From Shewanella eurypsychrophilus (GTDB taxonomy: Bacteria; Pseudomonadota; Gammaproteobacteria; Enterobacterales; Shewanellaceae), in assembly GCF_007004545.3 (NCBI RefSeq), contig NZ_CP045503.2, positions 4,124,102 to 4,188,101 of the forward strand: a stretch of 64,000 nt of DNA, read 5' to 3'. Below are positions 1 to 9,487 of the stretch, piece by piece; within the stretch, counting starts at the first letter, position 1, and each line of letters opens with the position of its first letter. The translations under genes and the position numbers were made by a program. Below the pieces are notes generated by a model that was not told the DNA's origin, made no database searches, and was given only the letters and a program-made list of their open reading frames with translations.

Positions 1-1
1 A

Positions 2-2005
2 TACACTTTCGACAGTAATGGTGCCATGAAGGTATTTGATTATGGTGAAGGGTTGATCGAAGGACCAGGTAATAACGGAAACTATTGCGGCCCAGGCTGT
101 GAAGGCTATGACCCTGTCGATTACGGTTTTGTAAGAACGCCACTCGAACGTATGGTGTTTACTCTAAACACAGATTATGAAATCGCTGAAGATCATACGC
201 TATTTACTGAAATTACATATGTTGACTATCAGTCTAATGGTGAAAGTACACCAGTATTCCATACGCGTAACTATATTGAAGCCGATAACGCATTCTTGCC
301 TGAAGAGACACGTCAGCTAATGTCTAACACAGGAATGGACTACTTTAACCTATATCGTATCGATACTGAGTTTGGCAATCGTACCTATAACCAAGATCGC
401 GAAACACTGAGATTCCTAGTCGGTCTTGAAGGCGCGATTACCGATGAGTGGGAATATTCATTCCATGCTCAGCGTGGCGAGCTAAACGAAACAAGTGTAT
501 GGGGCGGTGAGATTTGGGCCGATCGCTATGACCAAGCTAAAGATGCAGTCTTTGCTGATGATGGCAGTATCGTTTGTCGTGATGCAGATGCTCAAGCAGC
601 TGGTTGTGTACCACTTAACTTACTAGGTAAGAATCAAGCAAGCCAAGAAGCGATTGATTGGGTCAGCACTAGTGCTGGTCAAACAGCTAAAACAACCCAA
701 ACTACAGCAGGTTTAGTTGTCAACGGTGCTCTGTTTGATGTACCTGCAGGCTATATAAGCGCTGCATTTAGTGCTGATTATCGCAAAGAAGAGTCCGAAA
801 CTAAGCCTGATCAAGCGCTGGTTGACGGTACCATCTTTGGTAATAACGCAATGCCAATGAAAGGTGAGTATGACGTGATGGAATTTGCAGCGGAATTTAG
901 CATTCCCCTGCTTTCAGATATGTTCCTTGCTCATGATCTAGGTCTTGATCTTGCTTATCGTTGGATGGATTACAGCACTGCAGGCTCCGATGATGCTTGG
1001 AAAGTCGGTCTAAACTGGTCTCCAATTGAAGACTTGAGATTCCGTGCAACTAAGTCTAAGTCAGTTCGTGCTCCTAATATTGGTGAGCTATTTGATCCAG
1101 GCGGACAAACGTTTGAAAGCTTCAAAGATGTCTGTGATGCTATAAATGTCGAGTTAGGCCCTGATGGAAACCGTAAGCAAAACTGTCAAGCAGCGGGTCT
1201 TCCACAAGGCTGGAATCCAACTGATGGCTGGTATCAGAGTAACACGCCAGGTGTTAACGCAGGTAACCCAGATCTGAAACCTGAAACATCAAATGATTAT
1301 ACGATTGGTCTGGTATACACACCTGACTACCTTGATGGATTTTCATTAACGGTTGATTATTGGGCTTTTGAGATCTCAGATGCAATTAACAACATCGACG
1401 TAGACGTAGCAGTACGTTACTGTTATGACTCAGTATCTCTAGATAATGTCTACTGTGATCTCTTCACTCGAGACGCATCGACTGGTGATATTGTAGACTT
1501 CCTACAAGCACCTGTTAACTCTGCATCATTTGATGTGAAAGGTGTGGATATAGAAACTCAGTACCTTATTCCTACTGATAGTTTCGGTGATTTTAACATT
1601 CACCTAATTGCCACTTACCTTGAGCAGTGGGAAACAAACCCAACTGGTTTTGCGGAAGATCTACAGGTTGATGTGGGTGAGTACACAGATCCACGCTGGA
1701 AGGCAATGTTTAGCCTAGGCTGGAAATATGATGCACTTAGCTTAGAGGCAAGATCGAACTACCGTCACTCTACAGTTGCTGACAATGAGTGGAAGCCAGA
1801 GAACAACAACTATAACGACATTCCGTCACACACTGTTTGGGACTTTACAGGTTCGTATGACTTCACTCAAACACTATCGGTTCGTTTTGGTGTGAAGAAT
1901 GCGTTTGATATTGCACCACCACGTAACCCATATGTCTACGATGGTGCTGGTTATTATGACACTCAAGGACGTGCTTTCTTCCTAGGTGCAAATTACAAAC
2001 TTTAA
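2..2005 (+). CDS. TonB-dependent outer-membrane receptor (5' end cut by window)
   Basis: The reading frame is already open at base 2, ahead of the first Met at 26, so the N-terminal signal, TonB box and most of the plug lie outside the window. The 667 visible residues are rich in alternating aromatic and polar strands and end in a beta-barrel terminus (FFLGANYKL). Barrel-type motifs such as RATKSKSVRAPNIGELF and NPDLKPETSNDYTIGL are typical of TonB receptors. Four close Cys pairs (for example CGPGC near the start and CYDSVSLDNVYC) suggest disulfide-stabilised extracellular loops. The family imports siderophores, glycans, peptides or cofactors with TonB-ExbBD energy. The substrate cannot be told from this part. 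A strong terminator follows immediately. Confidence 0.9.
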   Translation, partial: YTFDSNGAMKVFDYGEGLIEGPGNNGNYCGPGCEGYDPVDYGFVRTPLERMVFTLNTDYEIAEDHTLFTEITYVDYQSNGESTPVFHTRNYIEADNAFLPEETRQLMSNTGMDYFNLYRIDTEFGNRTYNQDRETLRFLVGLEGAITDEWEYSFHAQRGELNETSVWGGEIWADRYDQAKDAVFADDGSIVCRDADAQAAGCVPLNLLGKNQASQEAIDWVSTSAGQTAKTTQTTAGLVVNGALFDVPAGYISAAFSADYRKEESETKPDQALVDGTIFGNNAMPMKGEYDVMEFAAEFSIPLLSDMFLAHDLGLDLAYRWMDYSTAGSDDAWKVGLNWSPIEDLRFRATKSKSVRAPNIGELFDPGGQTFESFKDVCDAINVELGPDGNRKQNCQAAGLPQGWNPTDGWYQSNTPGVNAGNPDLKPETSNDYTIGLVYTPDYLDGFSLTVDYWAFEISDAINNIDVDVAVRYCYDSVSLDNVYCDLFTRDASTGDIVDFLQAPVNSASFDVKGVDIETQYLIPTDSFGDFNIHLIATYLEQWETNPTGFAEDLQVDVGEYTDPRWKAMFSLGWKYDALSLEARSNYRHSTVADNEWKPENNNYNDIPSHTVWDFTGSYDFTQTLSVRFGVKNAFDIAPPRNPYVYDGAGYYDTQGRAFFLGANYKL

Positions 2006-2023
2006 TTAGTATTAACTGAAAGT

Positions 2024-2053
2024 AAAGGGGCTCAGATATCTGAGCCCCTTTTA
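2024..2053 (+). terminator. Rho-independent terminator after the TonB receptor
   Basis: A perfect 14-bp palindromic arm (AAAGGGGCTCAGAT and its complement) is followed by a T run. It lies 19 bases after the receptor stop codon and could also serve the convergent LysR gene, because both sides are A/T-tailed. Confidence 0.9.
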
Positions 2054-2086
2054 GTATCTACCCCACCATCTACGATTTGTAGGCCA

Positions 2087-2983
2087 TTATTTCGCAGTTA
2101 ATTTTTTAACCAGAAAATCCAAGAATGCTCTGATATGGGGTTTAGGATATTGAGCGGCTTTATAAATAGCAAAAATTTCACCACTGCCCTCTTCCCAATG
2201 ATTGGCTGTCCAATCCGGTAAAATGTTAACTAACTCTTTGTTCTCTAAATAAGGTGTTACCATCCATTCAGATAACAAGAGTACCCCACAATCTTTAAGC
2301 GCCGCAGTGAGTAAGGGAGAGCCACCTTTTGAAATGAAGTTACCTTTAACTGACACTTTCTGCTTATTTTTCCCTTGACTGAAGTACCAATGATTTCTCT
2401 GCCGCTCTTGGCTGATCAGTAAGCAATTATGTTCATGCAGATCGCCGGGCTGTTCGATAGGGCAATGCTGATCTAAATAGTCTGGCGACGCGGTCAATAA
2501 TGTCCTATTTTCCATTAATTTCCGCGCCTTTAAACCACTATCTTGTGGCACACCAATACGAATGGCGAGATCGACATTATCGCTATGCAGATCCACCAGC
2601 TTATTATCGAGATCAAGCTCAACTTGAACATCCGGGTACATCTGCAGAAACTCAGGAATAATCGGCGCTAGACATAAGTTTCCAAAACTCTCGAACACAG
2701 ATATTCTTAACATTCCCTGAGGCGTATCTCTCGAGCCTCGCATCTCTACCAATAAACTATCGGCTTGATCCACCAATTGACCCGACTGAGTGTAAAAGTA
2801 ACTCCCCTCTTCAGTCAGAATAAGTTGCCGAGTACTTCTTTTAAATAGTGTCGTTTTAAGCTGAGCCTCTAGACTATCGATGTTACGAGCAATGGAGGAT
2901 GGCGCCATATGCAGAACATGGGCAGCCTGAGAAAAACTGCCAGAATCGACAACCTGATGAAATACTTTAATCAGTTCTAACAT
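2087..2983 (-). CDS. LysR-family transcriptional regulator
   Basis: This 298-residue protein has the LysR layout: an N-terminal winged helix-turn-helix (about residues 1-60, with GSFSQAAHVLHMAPSSIARN) and a C-terminal periplasmic-binding-like effector domain (about 90-295). Within the family it resembles the CrgA/DsdC-like group that often controls an oxidoreductase next door. It is divergent from the AhpD-like gene at 3130, with 146 bases between the starts. This is the classic arrangement for a LysR regulator acting on its neighbour and on itself. The effector is unknown. Confidence 0.92.
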   Translation of the reverse strand: MLELIKVFHQVVDSGSFSQAAHVLHMAPSSIARNIDSLEAQLKTTLFKRSTRQLILTEEGSYFYTQSGQLVDQADSLLVEMRGSRDTPQGMLRISVFESFGNLCLAPIIPEFLQMYPDVQVELDLDNKLVDLHSDNVDLAIRIGVPQDSGLKARKLMENRTLLTASPDYLDQHCPIEQPGDLHEHNCLLISQERQRNHWYFSQGKNKQKVSVKGNFISKGGSPLLTAALKDCGVLLLSEWMVTPYLENKELVNILPDWTANHWEEGSGEIFAIYKAAQYPKPHIRAFLDFLVKKLTAK

Positions 2984-3129
2984 CTTTGTATTCCTCAGTA
3001 GTACTCAAATCATCTTTGCGCTTTACGCAAAGCTATTTCAGTTTATACGTGTATTCAGTTAATAATTAGAATTATGCACAATTATGTCATCGCAATAAAG
3101 CAGCTTTAAACTTCAATAAAGGACATAAG

Positions 3130-3567
3130 ATGACACAACGTATTGATATCGCCCAAACACAACCCGCCGCATTAACCGCCATGATGTCGGTTGAAAACTA
3201 CCTGGCAGAAACCAGTCTATCTAGCGCACTAAAGGAGCTAATCAAGATCCGCGCATCTATGATCAATCAGTGCGCCTACTGCATTCAAATGCACACTGAA
3301 GTCGCCTTAAAGGCAGGAATATCCCAAAATAAACTGTTTGCGATCTCCGCCTGGAAAGAATCTCCATTGTTTGATGATATTGAGCGTGCAGTGCTCGCCC
3401 TCACCGATGAACTCACTCTTGTTTCACAAGCAGGGCTAAGCGATGAGACTTATCAGCAATGTCTTTCGTTACTCGGTGAAGAGCAAGTTTCACAGGCCAT
3501 TATGCAGGTCATCATGATCAATACCTGGAACCGATTCGCCGTTGGAACAAAGATGACGCATCAATAA
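3130..3567 (+). CDS. Carboxymuconolactone decarboxylase / AhpD-like protein
   Basis: The 145-residue all-helical protein carries the AhpD-type redox motif CAYC followed by IQMH, the CxxC-xxxH pattern of peroxidase-active members of the carboxymuconolactone decarboxylase superfamily. Members of this group reduce peroxides or act as redox partners, often with a LysR regulator beside them. The start is supported by AGGA six bases upstream of the ATG. It is divergent from the LysR gene and convergent with the M20 hydrolase, whose stop lies 12 bases away. A role in peroxide or quinone stress is inferred from the motif, not proven. Confidence 0.9.
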   Translation: MTQRIDIAQTQPAALTAMMSVENYLAETSLSSALKELIKIRASMINQCAYCIQMHTEVALKAGISQNKLFAISAWKESPLFDDIERAVLALTDELTLVSQAGLSDETYQQCLSLLGEEQVSQAIMQVIMINTWNRFAVGTKMTHQ

Positions 3568-3579
3568 GCAGACTAATAC

Positions 3580-4929
3580 TTATTTGGCATTAAACAGATC
3601 CATGGCACTTCGGCTCATAACCCTGACGCCAGTGCTGATAGTCAAAGGATAATCAGGGGAAAACTTGCTCGAGTGCAGTGATGGTAAGCTTTCTCCTGAA
3701 GCCATACTCGCTTCATACAGTTCCGGCTCTACGGCCCCAAGCCAGAATATGGTGATGGGGCGCTTCTGTGCCGTGAGGCCATAGAGACCAAAGTCTTCAC
3801 CGGCCATCACAGGCTCCGCTTTCAGCACATTGGCTTTACCTATCTCGGCCTCAATGCTCGCTTGAACGCTCATTGCTAATTCAGGATCATTGTAGGTAGA
3901 GGGGATAGTCTCATCCTCATGAACATAGACCACTGGCATTAAGGATTCTGGCACACCCGCACTTATGGCTATGCCTTTTGTCATACGTTTGATAGCGGCT
4001 ATCTGTTGCTCACGTACTTGAGGATTATAGGAGCGCAAGGTGAGCTGTAACTTGACTTCATTAGAAATAATGTTGTGTTTAGAGCCACCATGGATAGAGC
4101 CCACCGTAATGACATTGGGCTCCAGCGGAGAGATTTCACGGCTCGGTATCGTCTGCAACGCCATCACAGTTCTGGCGGCTAATACCACTGGGTCGATAGT
4201 CATGTGAGGATAGGCGCCATGGCCTCCCTTGCCTTTAACGGTAATATCCACCGAATCAACATTCGCTAAGGCATAACCCGGTGCAATGGCGACCTTGCCC
4301 GCAGGAACACTTGCACTGACATGCAAACCGAGTACATGATCGGGAGTCGGAAACTCAGTAAATAAGCCCTGTGCTAACATGGCTTTGGCGCCGCCACCGA
4401 CTTCTTCAGCGGGTTGCGCCACCATCATCAAGGTGCCTTGCCAATCGCTTTTATGTTTAAGCAGTTGCTCAGCAGTGCCGATTAAACTGGTCATATGGAT
4501 ATCATGGCCACAGCCATGCATGATGCCAACCGTCTTATTATCGGCATCTGTTGTGGTGACAGTCGATGCATAGGGCTTTCCTGTTTGCTCTATGATTGGC
4601 AAGCCATCGATATCTGCACGGATCATCACTGTCGGGCCATCGCCATTTTTGAATATGCCTACGACACCATAGCCACCGTAATTATCCGTCACTTCAAAAC
4701 CCAGTGCCGAAAGCTCCTTCGCCATTCTTTGCCCGGTCGCCTTCTCTTGATAGGAAAGCTCAGGATGTTGATGCAAGTGTAAGTAAAGCCTTTCTAAATC
4801 CGGCAGGGCTTTATTAACTGATTGAACGAACTTTGCATCTGATTGGCTTGCATGAACCTCTATCCCGGCTAGCGGGCTTGATATCATAAGAACGAGGGCA
4901 AGTGACTGGCATAATTTTGTGGGTTTCAT
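3580..4929 (-). CDS. Exported M20-family amidohydrolase / metallopeptidase
   Basis: The protein matches the M20D amidohydrolase family (AmhX/HipO/IAA-amino-acid hydrolase type), which cleaves N-acyl amino acids or small peptides with two metals. Visible ligand motifs include HQHPELSYQE, RADIDGLP, HGCGHDIHMT and a glycine-rich GGHGAYPH dimerisation-domain segment. The start at 4929 (449 aa) is preferred over the longer ORF start at 4968. An AGAGGA ribosome site sits just upstream of it, and the protein then begins with a clean signal peptide (Lys-rich n-region, hydrophobic core, VHASQ cleavage area). It is therefore probably periplasmic. It is a single gene; the substrate is unknown. Confidence 0.9.
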   Translation of the reverse strand: MKPTKLCQSLALVLMISSPLAGIEVHASQSDAKFVQSVNKALPDLERLYLHLHQHPELSYQEKATGQRMAKELSALGFEVTDNYGGYGVVGIFKNGDGPTVMIRADIDGLPIIEQTGKPYASTVTTTDADNKTVGIMHGCGHDIHMTSLIGTAEQLLKHKSDWQGTLMMVAQPAEEVGGGAKAMLAQGLFTEFPTPDHVLGLHVSASVPAGKVAIAPGYALANVDSVDITVKGKGGHGAYPHMTIDPVVLAARTVMALQTIPSREISPLEPNVITVGSIHGGSKHNIISNEVKLQLTLRSYNPQVREQQIAAIKRMTKGIAISAGVPESLMPVVYVHEDETIPSTYNDPELAMSVQASIEAEIGKANVLKAEPVMAGEDFGLYGLTAQKRPITIFWLGAVEPELYEASMASGESLPSLHSSKFSPDYPLTISTGVRVMSRSAMDLFNAK

Positions 4930-5090
4930 CGGCTTCCTCTTTTTATTCGCGGCCAAGTTAACAATCAAGACAGATAAACTAGCATAGAAAAATCAATAAT
5001 CTAATAGAATTGAAGTGGGTAGCTTTTAAATTTAAACGGATAGATTTTGAATTGAAGTGGAAGAATTAAAACAATCTTTATATCACTAAA

Positions 5091-5118
5091 AAAAGCGCAG
5101 CCCCAAGGCTGCGCTTTC
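5091..5118 (-). terminator. Rho-independent terminator of the siderophore receptor
   Basis: An 11-bp perfect stem (AAAGCGCAGCC and its complement) has the loop CCAA. On the minus strand it is followed by a long T run. It lies 70 bases downstream of the receptor stop codon. Confidence 0.9.
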
Positions 5119-5185
5119 AAAAGCTCAATGGTCAAAATGACGAGCTCGTCGCTAATAGCTAATAGCTCGTAACTAAGCGTAGAGC

Positions 5186-7648
5186 TTACAACTGATAGTT
5201 AAAGGTCAGCTTGGCATTACGCTCTTCACCAGGCATACCGCCTAGGAACATCGCCTTATTGTAATACACCTCATTGAACAGGTTGTTGACGTTCAACTGT
5301 AGCTTCCAGTTATCCGCTTGATAGCTGATGGCCGAATCAAATACCGTATAACTCGGCACATGACCATCAGGAATACCGAATGAACTTGAGTTAGTACTGC
5401 GATCATCGACGTATTTTGCACCTAAGCTGATATCAATCGGGCTAGAGAGTGAGAACATGTCGGCGCCATAGGTGACCCAAGCACTGGCTGTCACATAAGG
5501 CACGCCCTTTTGACGAGTATCATAGCTGCTGCGATTAGGATCTTTCTTATCACGCGCATCCTGATAGACACCGTTGACGTTAATCATCCACTGCTCATTG
5601 AGATGAGCATTCATATCTAACTCGACACCTGTGGTCTCTTCCTTACCATCATAGAAGTTTTTCGGCACATTAGACCCTGAAACACCGTCTTCATAGTCAG
5701 GATTTGAGTATTGCAGGTTAGTACGTGAACTCTTAAAGAACACTAAAGAGGTCAGCATCTGATCGTCAAATGCCTTGATACGCATGCCTAAGTCATCACT
5801 GATAGATTCAGAGTCCAGTCTGTCTGAACCATCACCTTCAACGCCGCCTAACATGCTGTAAGCTGTACGGCCTTTAGAATGATTGACGAAGAATGACAGG
5901 TCATCGGTTGGCATATACGTCACACCTAAGTTATAGGTGATGCCATCATCACTGGTATCCGCTTCAGGCGTAGGTTCAGCAGCACTGGCGCGATACCTTT
6001 CATCGACACCGAAATGCTCATAACTTTGTTTAATCTCGTTAAACGCCACGCCGATACGTGTGGTAAAGCCGTAACCGAAATAGCCAACATGTTGCAGGCC
6101 AACGCCCCAGGCACTCACCTTCTTGTTGTAGTTACTGGTCATCAGAGGGTCGTGATCTTCAAATGAACCTTCAGCCCAATTTGGATTACGAATGTCATAG
6201 ATGTAAGGCAACTGTCCCTGATAGATGACATCACCTGCCTTGTTCTTTATGACCTTATCGGCATCATAAATTGAGTACTGTTTGAAGCGAATATCACGAT
6301 CTTCGAAATTGGCATTCACTAACAGCTCATTGTCGATACCACCAAGTTCGAAGTCATATCTCAAGTCAGCAAAATACTGCCAAGAGGTTTCATCGGCTGA
6401 GACCTGACGATACTCCTGACGACGAGCCGCAAACGGGTAAAGTACGCCATCTTCAAGTAGTGGTGCACGTGGGTCTGCATTGATGGTGCCCTTGCGGTCC
6501 CAATATACATAATTGTATGCGCCGGTTTGACGGGCAAAACCTGAGGTGTAATCACGATATTGCAGTTGCTGGTTCAGAAATAGGTTTTCATTGAGGAAGA
6601 TATTATGAGTCAGCTTGAATCTCAGCTCTTCACCTTCATTATCCTTAGCCATAGGCGAGATAATGCCGTTATGACCGAAAGCGTAAGGGGTTAAACCATC
6701 GCTAGTAGCTAATGAGTCCGCTAACTGCTGGCGCTGCTCATCAGTAAGCTGAATACCTTTACCTTCTGGATCGTTAGTTAAGTCTTCCCAACCCGCTTGC
6801 CCAGCCGTTTTTCCATCAACAGATTCGGCGTTATAGATGCGGATTGGATGGCCGATAGAGTCAACAGCAATGGCATCCTTGATATAGGAAGCCGATAACA
6901 TCAGATCCTGACCGTCGTCGAACACATATTTGAGTGAGGTATAGACTTCATCACGATCGGTACCGATATCACGGTAACCATCACTGCGAGCCGTTTTAGC
7001 AACGACGCGATAGGCTAGCTTATCACTCAATCCACCTGTGCTATCGATACTCAGCGCATAGGAATCCCATTGACCTAACTCGACACCGATATCATGACGG
7101 CTTTCAAATTCAGGTTTCTTCTCAATAAGGTTAATCACGCCGCCAGCGCTGCCCATGCCATACAAACCTGTCGCTGGGCCTTTGAGTACTTCTACCGATT
7201 CGACATTAGTCAGTGAGCGCGTTGGATTGAAGATGTTACCGAGTCCTGCACCACCATACATACCGTCATAGGTATAGTTAGCTCCCAGTCCACGGATCAC
7301 TAAGTTATCACCGATACCATAGTTGTTACCCGCTTGGGTCACACCACTGATATTGCGAACCAAATCTTGCAGGTTATTCACGCCCTGAGCATTGATCAGC
7401 TCTTCATCAACGATGACGACAGCCGCGGGTGTTTCCATTAACGACATATCTGACTTTGTCGCTAGACCTGAATTCATGACCACTTGGTTTTGTCTTCCAT
7501 AGACAGTGATACGCTCTACATCCTTGTTTTTCAGCTCTTCTGCTTGCACTTTTTCTGGTGCTTGAGTCTGCTCATTCGCAGCAAGAACCCCTGGAAAAAA
7601 CGCTGATGCGCAAGCGACAGCAAGTAGTGAAAAACGAAATTGTTGCAT
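5186..7648 (-). CDS. TonB-dependent siderophore receptor
   Basis: The full-length 820-residue receptor has a signal peptide (about residues 1-23), a TonB-box-like segment (ERITVYG near residue 46), a plug domain (about 65-170 with MNSGLATKSDMSLMETPAAV and GGAGGVINLI-type motifs) and a 22-strand-type barrel ending in LTFNYQL. The plug phrase ETPAAVVIVDEELI is typical of siderophore receptors of the FhuA/FcuA/FoxA class. A strong Fur box lies 34 bases upstream of the start, so expression should rise in iron starvation. It is monocistronic between a promoter region and a terminator. The precise siderophore cannot be read from sequence. Confidence 0.93.
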   Translation of the reverse strand: MQQFRFSLLAVACASAFFPGVLAANEQTQAPEKVQAEELKNKDVERITVYGRQNQVVMNSGLATKSDMSLMETPAAVVIVDEELINAQGVNNLQDLVRNISGVTQAGNNYGIGDNLVIRGLGANYTYDGMYGGAGLGNIFNPTRSLTNVESVEVLKGPATGLYGMGSAGGVINLIEKKPEFESRHDIGVELGQWDSYALSIDSTGGLSDKLAYRVVAKTARSDGYRDIGTDRDEVYTSLKYVFDDGQDLMLSASYIKDAIAVDSIGHPIRIYNAESVDGKTAGQAGWEDLTNDPEGKGIQLTDEQRQQLADSLATSDGLTPYAFGHNGIISPMAKDNEGEELRFKLTHNIFLNENLFLNQQLQYRDYTSGFARQTGAYNYVYWDRKGTINADPRAPLLEDGVLYPFAARRQEYRQVSADETSWQYFADLRYDFELGGIDNELLVNANFEDRDIRFKQYSIYDADKVIKNKAGDVIYQGQLPYIYDIRNPNWAEGSFEDHDPLMTSNYNKKVSAWGVGLQHVGYFGYGFTTRIGVAFNEIKQSYEHFGVDERYRASAAEPTPEADTSDDGITYNLGVTYMPTDDLSFFVNHSKGRTAYSMLGGVEGDGSDRLDSESISDDLGMRIKAFDDQMLTSLVFFKSSRTNLQYSNPDYEDGVSGSNVPKNFYDGKEETTGVELDMNAHLNEQWMINVNGVYQDARDKKDPNRSSYDTRQKGVPYVTASAWVTYGADMFSLSSPIDISLGAKYVDDRSTNSSSFGIPDGHVPSYTVFDSAISYQADNWKLQLNVNNLFNEVYYNKAMFLGGMPGEERNAKLTFNYQL

Positions 7649-7681
7649 CGATATTATCCCCCTTTAGTATTATGGGCGGAA

Positions 7682-7696
7682 TGATAATGATTATCG
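7682..7696 (-). promoter_or_regulatory. Fur box upstream of the siderophore receptor
   Basis: The site reads TGATAATGATTATCG, matching 13 of the 14 defined positions of the 7-1-7 Fur consensus (TGATAAT-N-ATTATCA). It sits directly upstream of a siderophore receptor. That combination is the standard sign of iron-dependent repression. Confidence 0.88.
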
Positions 7697-7834
7697 ATAG
7701 CATTGCAACATTTGTTTCACCATCAGATACAAAGATGTGATCTTTGTATCTGAATTGGTGGGGTTTTCTGTTGTTTTTTACAAAGTAAATATCGTGAACG
7801 GCTAAATTATCGGTACTGAATATCGAGTTCTAGG

Positions 7835-8794
7835 CTAAATCCAGCGACGTTTAATGCCTAAGCCAGCTAATATCAGCATACTCAGGAATGACAAAGCCCC
7901 ACCACCATGGCCTTCACTACTAGAATCTCCCCCTGTATACACAGTGTCTCTATCGCTGCTCTCTAACGGTAAAGCATACAAATTGTCGGTATCATCTGAA
8001 CTAATCGTGGCAACAATATCGTCGAAGCCCACCTCGTAAAGATCGACAAGTACATCATAATGGTCTGTGTAGTAGCCATTATGCAGAGTCGTCAGTACCT
8101 CAAAATCATCATCAGTTGAATCCCCGATAATGGTAAAAATATCAGTGCTGTAATAGTGAACCCATGGACCACCATCTCGACTCAGATAAAGCTCTGCGTA
8201 GACATCAGCGACCTCGACGGCATCGGGGCCATAGACATCGGCATCGAACGTCACGCTAAATGTTTGATAAAAGCCGTCACCATCCTCATCGACGAACAAG
8301 CGGCTAGTCGCTTCATAAATCGAGAACTCATGGTAAATGGGATTAGAAAAGGCCTTAGGCACCGTCGACTGGGCATCATCAATCGTTGATTTTGACTGGC
8401 TTTTATTGACTGCATACTTGGGAGAGATGTTGCCACTTTGGTGTTCGGCAATGACCTGTTCACGAGTTTTAGGGTTTAAGTTCGGTAAAATTAGCGGTGT
8501 CAGTTGCTTCAATTGGTTTACTCGAGCGTTCAGCTCATCCTCTTCCACCGATTTAGCTTGGTTTCCAACTGAATATGTCTGCGAGTTGAGCTTCTCTATT
8601 TTGCCAATAGTATCATCATCACTTGCATAAGCATTTGGGGTCATTGAGATAGGCGCTGCAACAATCATAGAAAGCAAAAAGATTCTTTTAAGACCTCGGA
8701 TACCAGTTGCATTTTCTCTTGTCGAACTTTCAAATCGCAGACCTAGATGACTTTTCTCGCAAGCTTGGTTGTTATTCATATTCACATTCATCAT
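7835..8794 (-). CDS. GlyGly-CTERM surface protein (choice-of-anchor H-like)
   Basis: The 319-residue protein has a signal peptide (LSMIVAAPISMTPNAYA near residues 40-57). The mature region is acidic and ends in a beta-rich domain of about 130 residues (from roughly 160). A C-terminal Gly/Ser linker and GGGALSFLSMLILAGLG followed by KRR form a GlyGly-CTERM sorting signal. Such tails are known to be processed by rhombosortase and to go with type II secretion to the cell surface. I believe the family is the one named choice-of-anchor H, from memory only. Start: GAGG lies six bases before ATGATG. A PhoP-like direct repeat precedes it, linking it to the two-component system nearby. Confidence 0.8.
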   Translation of the reverse strand: MMNVNMNNNQACEKSHLGLRFESSTRENATGIRGLKRIFLLSMIVAAPISMTPNAYASDDDTIGKIEKLNSQTYSVGNQAKSVEEDELNARVNQLKQLTPLILPNLNPKTREQVIAEHQSGNISPKYAVNKSQSKSTIDDAQSTVPKAFSNPIYHEFSIYEATSRLFVDEDGDGFYQTFSVTFDADVYGPDAVEVADVYAELYLSRDGGPWVHYYSTDIFTIIGDSTDDDFEVLTTLHNGYYTDHYDVLVDLYEVGFDDIVATISSDDTDNLYALPLESSDRDTVYTGGDSSSEGHGGGALSFLSMLILAGLGIKRRWI

Positions 8795-8842
8795 TAAAAC
8801 CTCATAACCTCTGTCGTTGAGGCCATTAAAGACGAGTTAACG

Positions 8843-8858
8843 TGAACATAAGCTGAAC
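8843..8858 (-). promoter_or_regulatory. PhoP-like direct repeat before the GlyGly-CTERM gene
   Basis: On the minus strand the sequence is GTTCAGCTTATGTTCA, two exact GTTCA half-sites 11 bp apart. A TTTAAT -10-like element follows 13-14 bases downstream. The layout matches OmpR/PhoB-family activator sites that replace a -35 box. Confidence 0.6.
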
Positions 8859-8923
8859 GTTTAACCTAGCTACACAGGCGCTGGTTAAGTTAACCTCGAT
8901 TCTGATTCTAATAGATAGCCCTC

Positions 8924-8939
8924 TGTCATCTTGCGTTCA
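8924..8939 (+). promoter_or_regulatory. PhoP-like direct repeat before the PepSY-RR-HK operon
   Basis: TGTCATCTTGCGTTCA aligns with the sites at 8843 (minus strand) and 11728 over CTT and the second GTTCA half-site with an 11-bp period. The first half-site is degenerate. A TTATAT -10-like element starts at 8951. Confidence 0.5.
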
Positions 8940-8969
8940 TCTTTGCTGGGTTATATCTATAAGGGACCC

Positions 8970-8987
8970 TTATACCGATTGGTATTA
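8970..8987. repeat. Dispersed short palindrome
   Basis: TTATACCGATTGGTATTA is the exact reverse complement of the copy at 23113-23130. It lies in the leader between the putative PepSY promoter and the PepSY start codon. Confidence 0.75.
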
Positions 8988-9107
8988 GCCCTTGAACTGA
9001 CAAGTTCATCTTGCAGCTCTAGTAAACAAGTCTTTAAAAACTTGTGTCTTAAGAATGGGATATTTAAACTGGTAGCAGAACTAGCACTCAATCATCGGAC
9101 ATACTCA

Positions 9108-9449
9108 ATGAAATTGGCTTCAAGTACGGCATTAGTATTAATCACATCGACATGTTTACTGTTTCCATTACAGGGTTCTGCGTCGAGTGTCTCTAATCTG
9201 TCTGTCGTTTCAGCCTTAAGCTCAATGGGCGCCGCCGCTCAGTCCAAAAAGCCCGCTAAGCGATTAAAAGTCACTAGCTCTCAACAGGCAGCCCAATTAG
9301 TAAAACGTCAATATCCAGGCAAGGTCCTTAAGGTACAGTCGAGCCGAGTCAATGGTAACCCAGGTTATCGAGTCAAATTACTGTCCAGTTCTGGGGCCGT
9401 TTTTTATGTCTCGGTCGATGCCAAAACCGGCAGCGTACGTAGGAACTAA
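9108..9449 (+). CDS. Small exported PepSY-domain protein
   Basis: The start at 9108 gives a 113-residue protein with a clear signal peptide (MKLASSTALVLITSTCLL, then a processing area near SASS). An earlier in-frame ATG at 8931 would add an implausible Ser/Leu-rich leader that overlaps the putative operator. Residues about 65-113 form one PepSY repeat (QAAQLVKRQYPGKVLKV to YVSVDAKTGSV). Single PepSY proteins are periplasmic and are often encoded beside two-component systems; some inhibit proteases or modulate the sensor. It is the first gene of the operon with the response regulator and kinase, so a regulatory or output role in that pathway is inferred. Confidence 0.82.
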   Translation: MKLASSTALVLITSTCLLFPLQGSASSVSNLSVVSALSSMGAAAQSKKPAKRLKVTSSQQAAQLVKRQYPGKVLKVQSSRVNGNPGYRVKLLSSSGAVFYVSVDAKTGSVRRN

Positions 9450-9487
9450 CTTCAGCTTAAATAATACGAACTTATTGGGATGACCGA

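Larger units (their letters stand above)
8795..9107. other. Divergent promoter region of the GlyGly-CTERM and PepSY genes
   Basis: These 313 bases carry no convincing gene. They hold two direct-repeat operator candidates, one facing each flanking gene, a -10-like TTATAT at 8951 and the dispersed palindrome at 8970-8987. The palindrome lies between the second operator and the PepSY start, so it would be transcribed in the leader. Confidence 0.6.

Noticed and set aside
4379..4782. Plus-strand ORFs inside the M20 hydrolase gene
   Set aside because: They are shadows of a well-conserved minus-strand coding gene with no features of their own.
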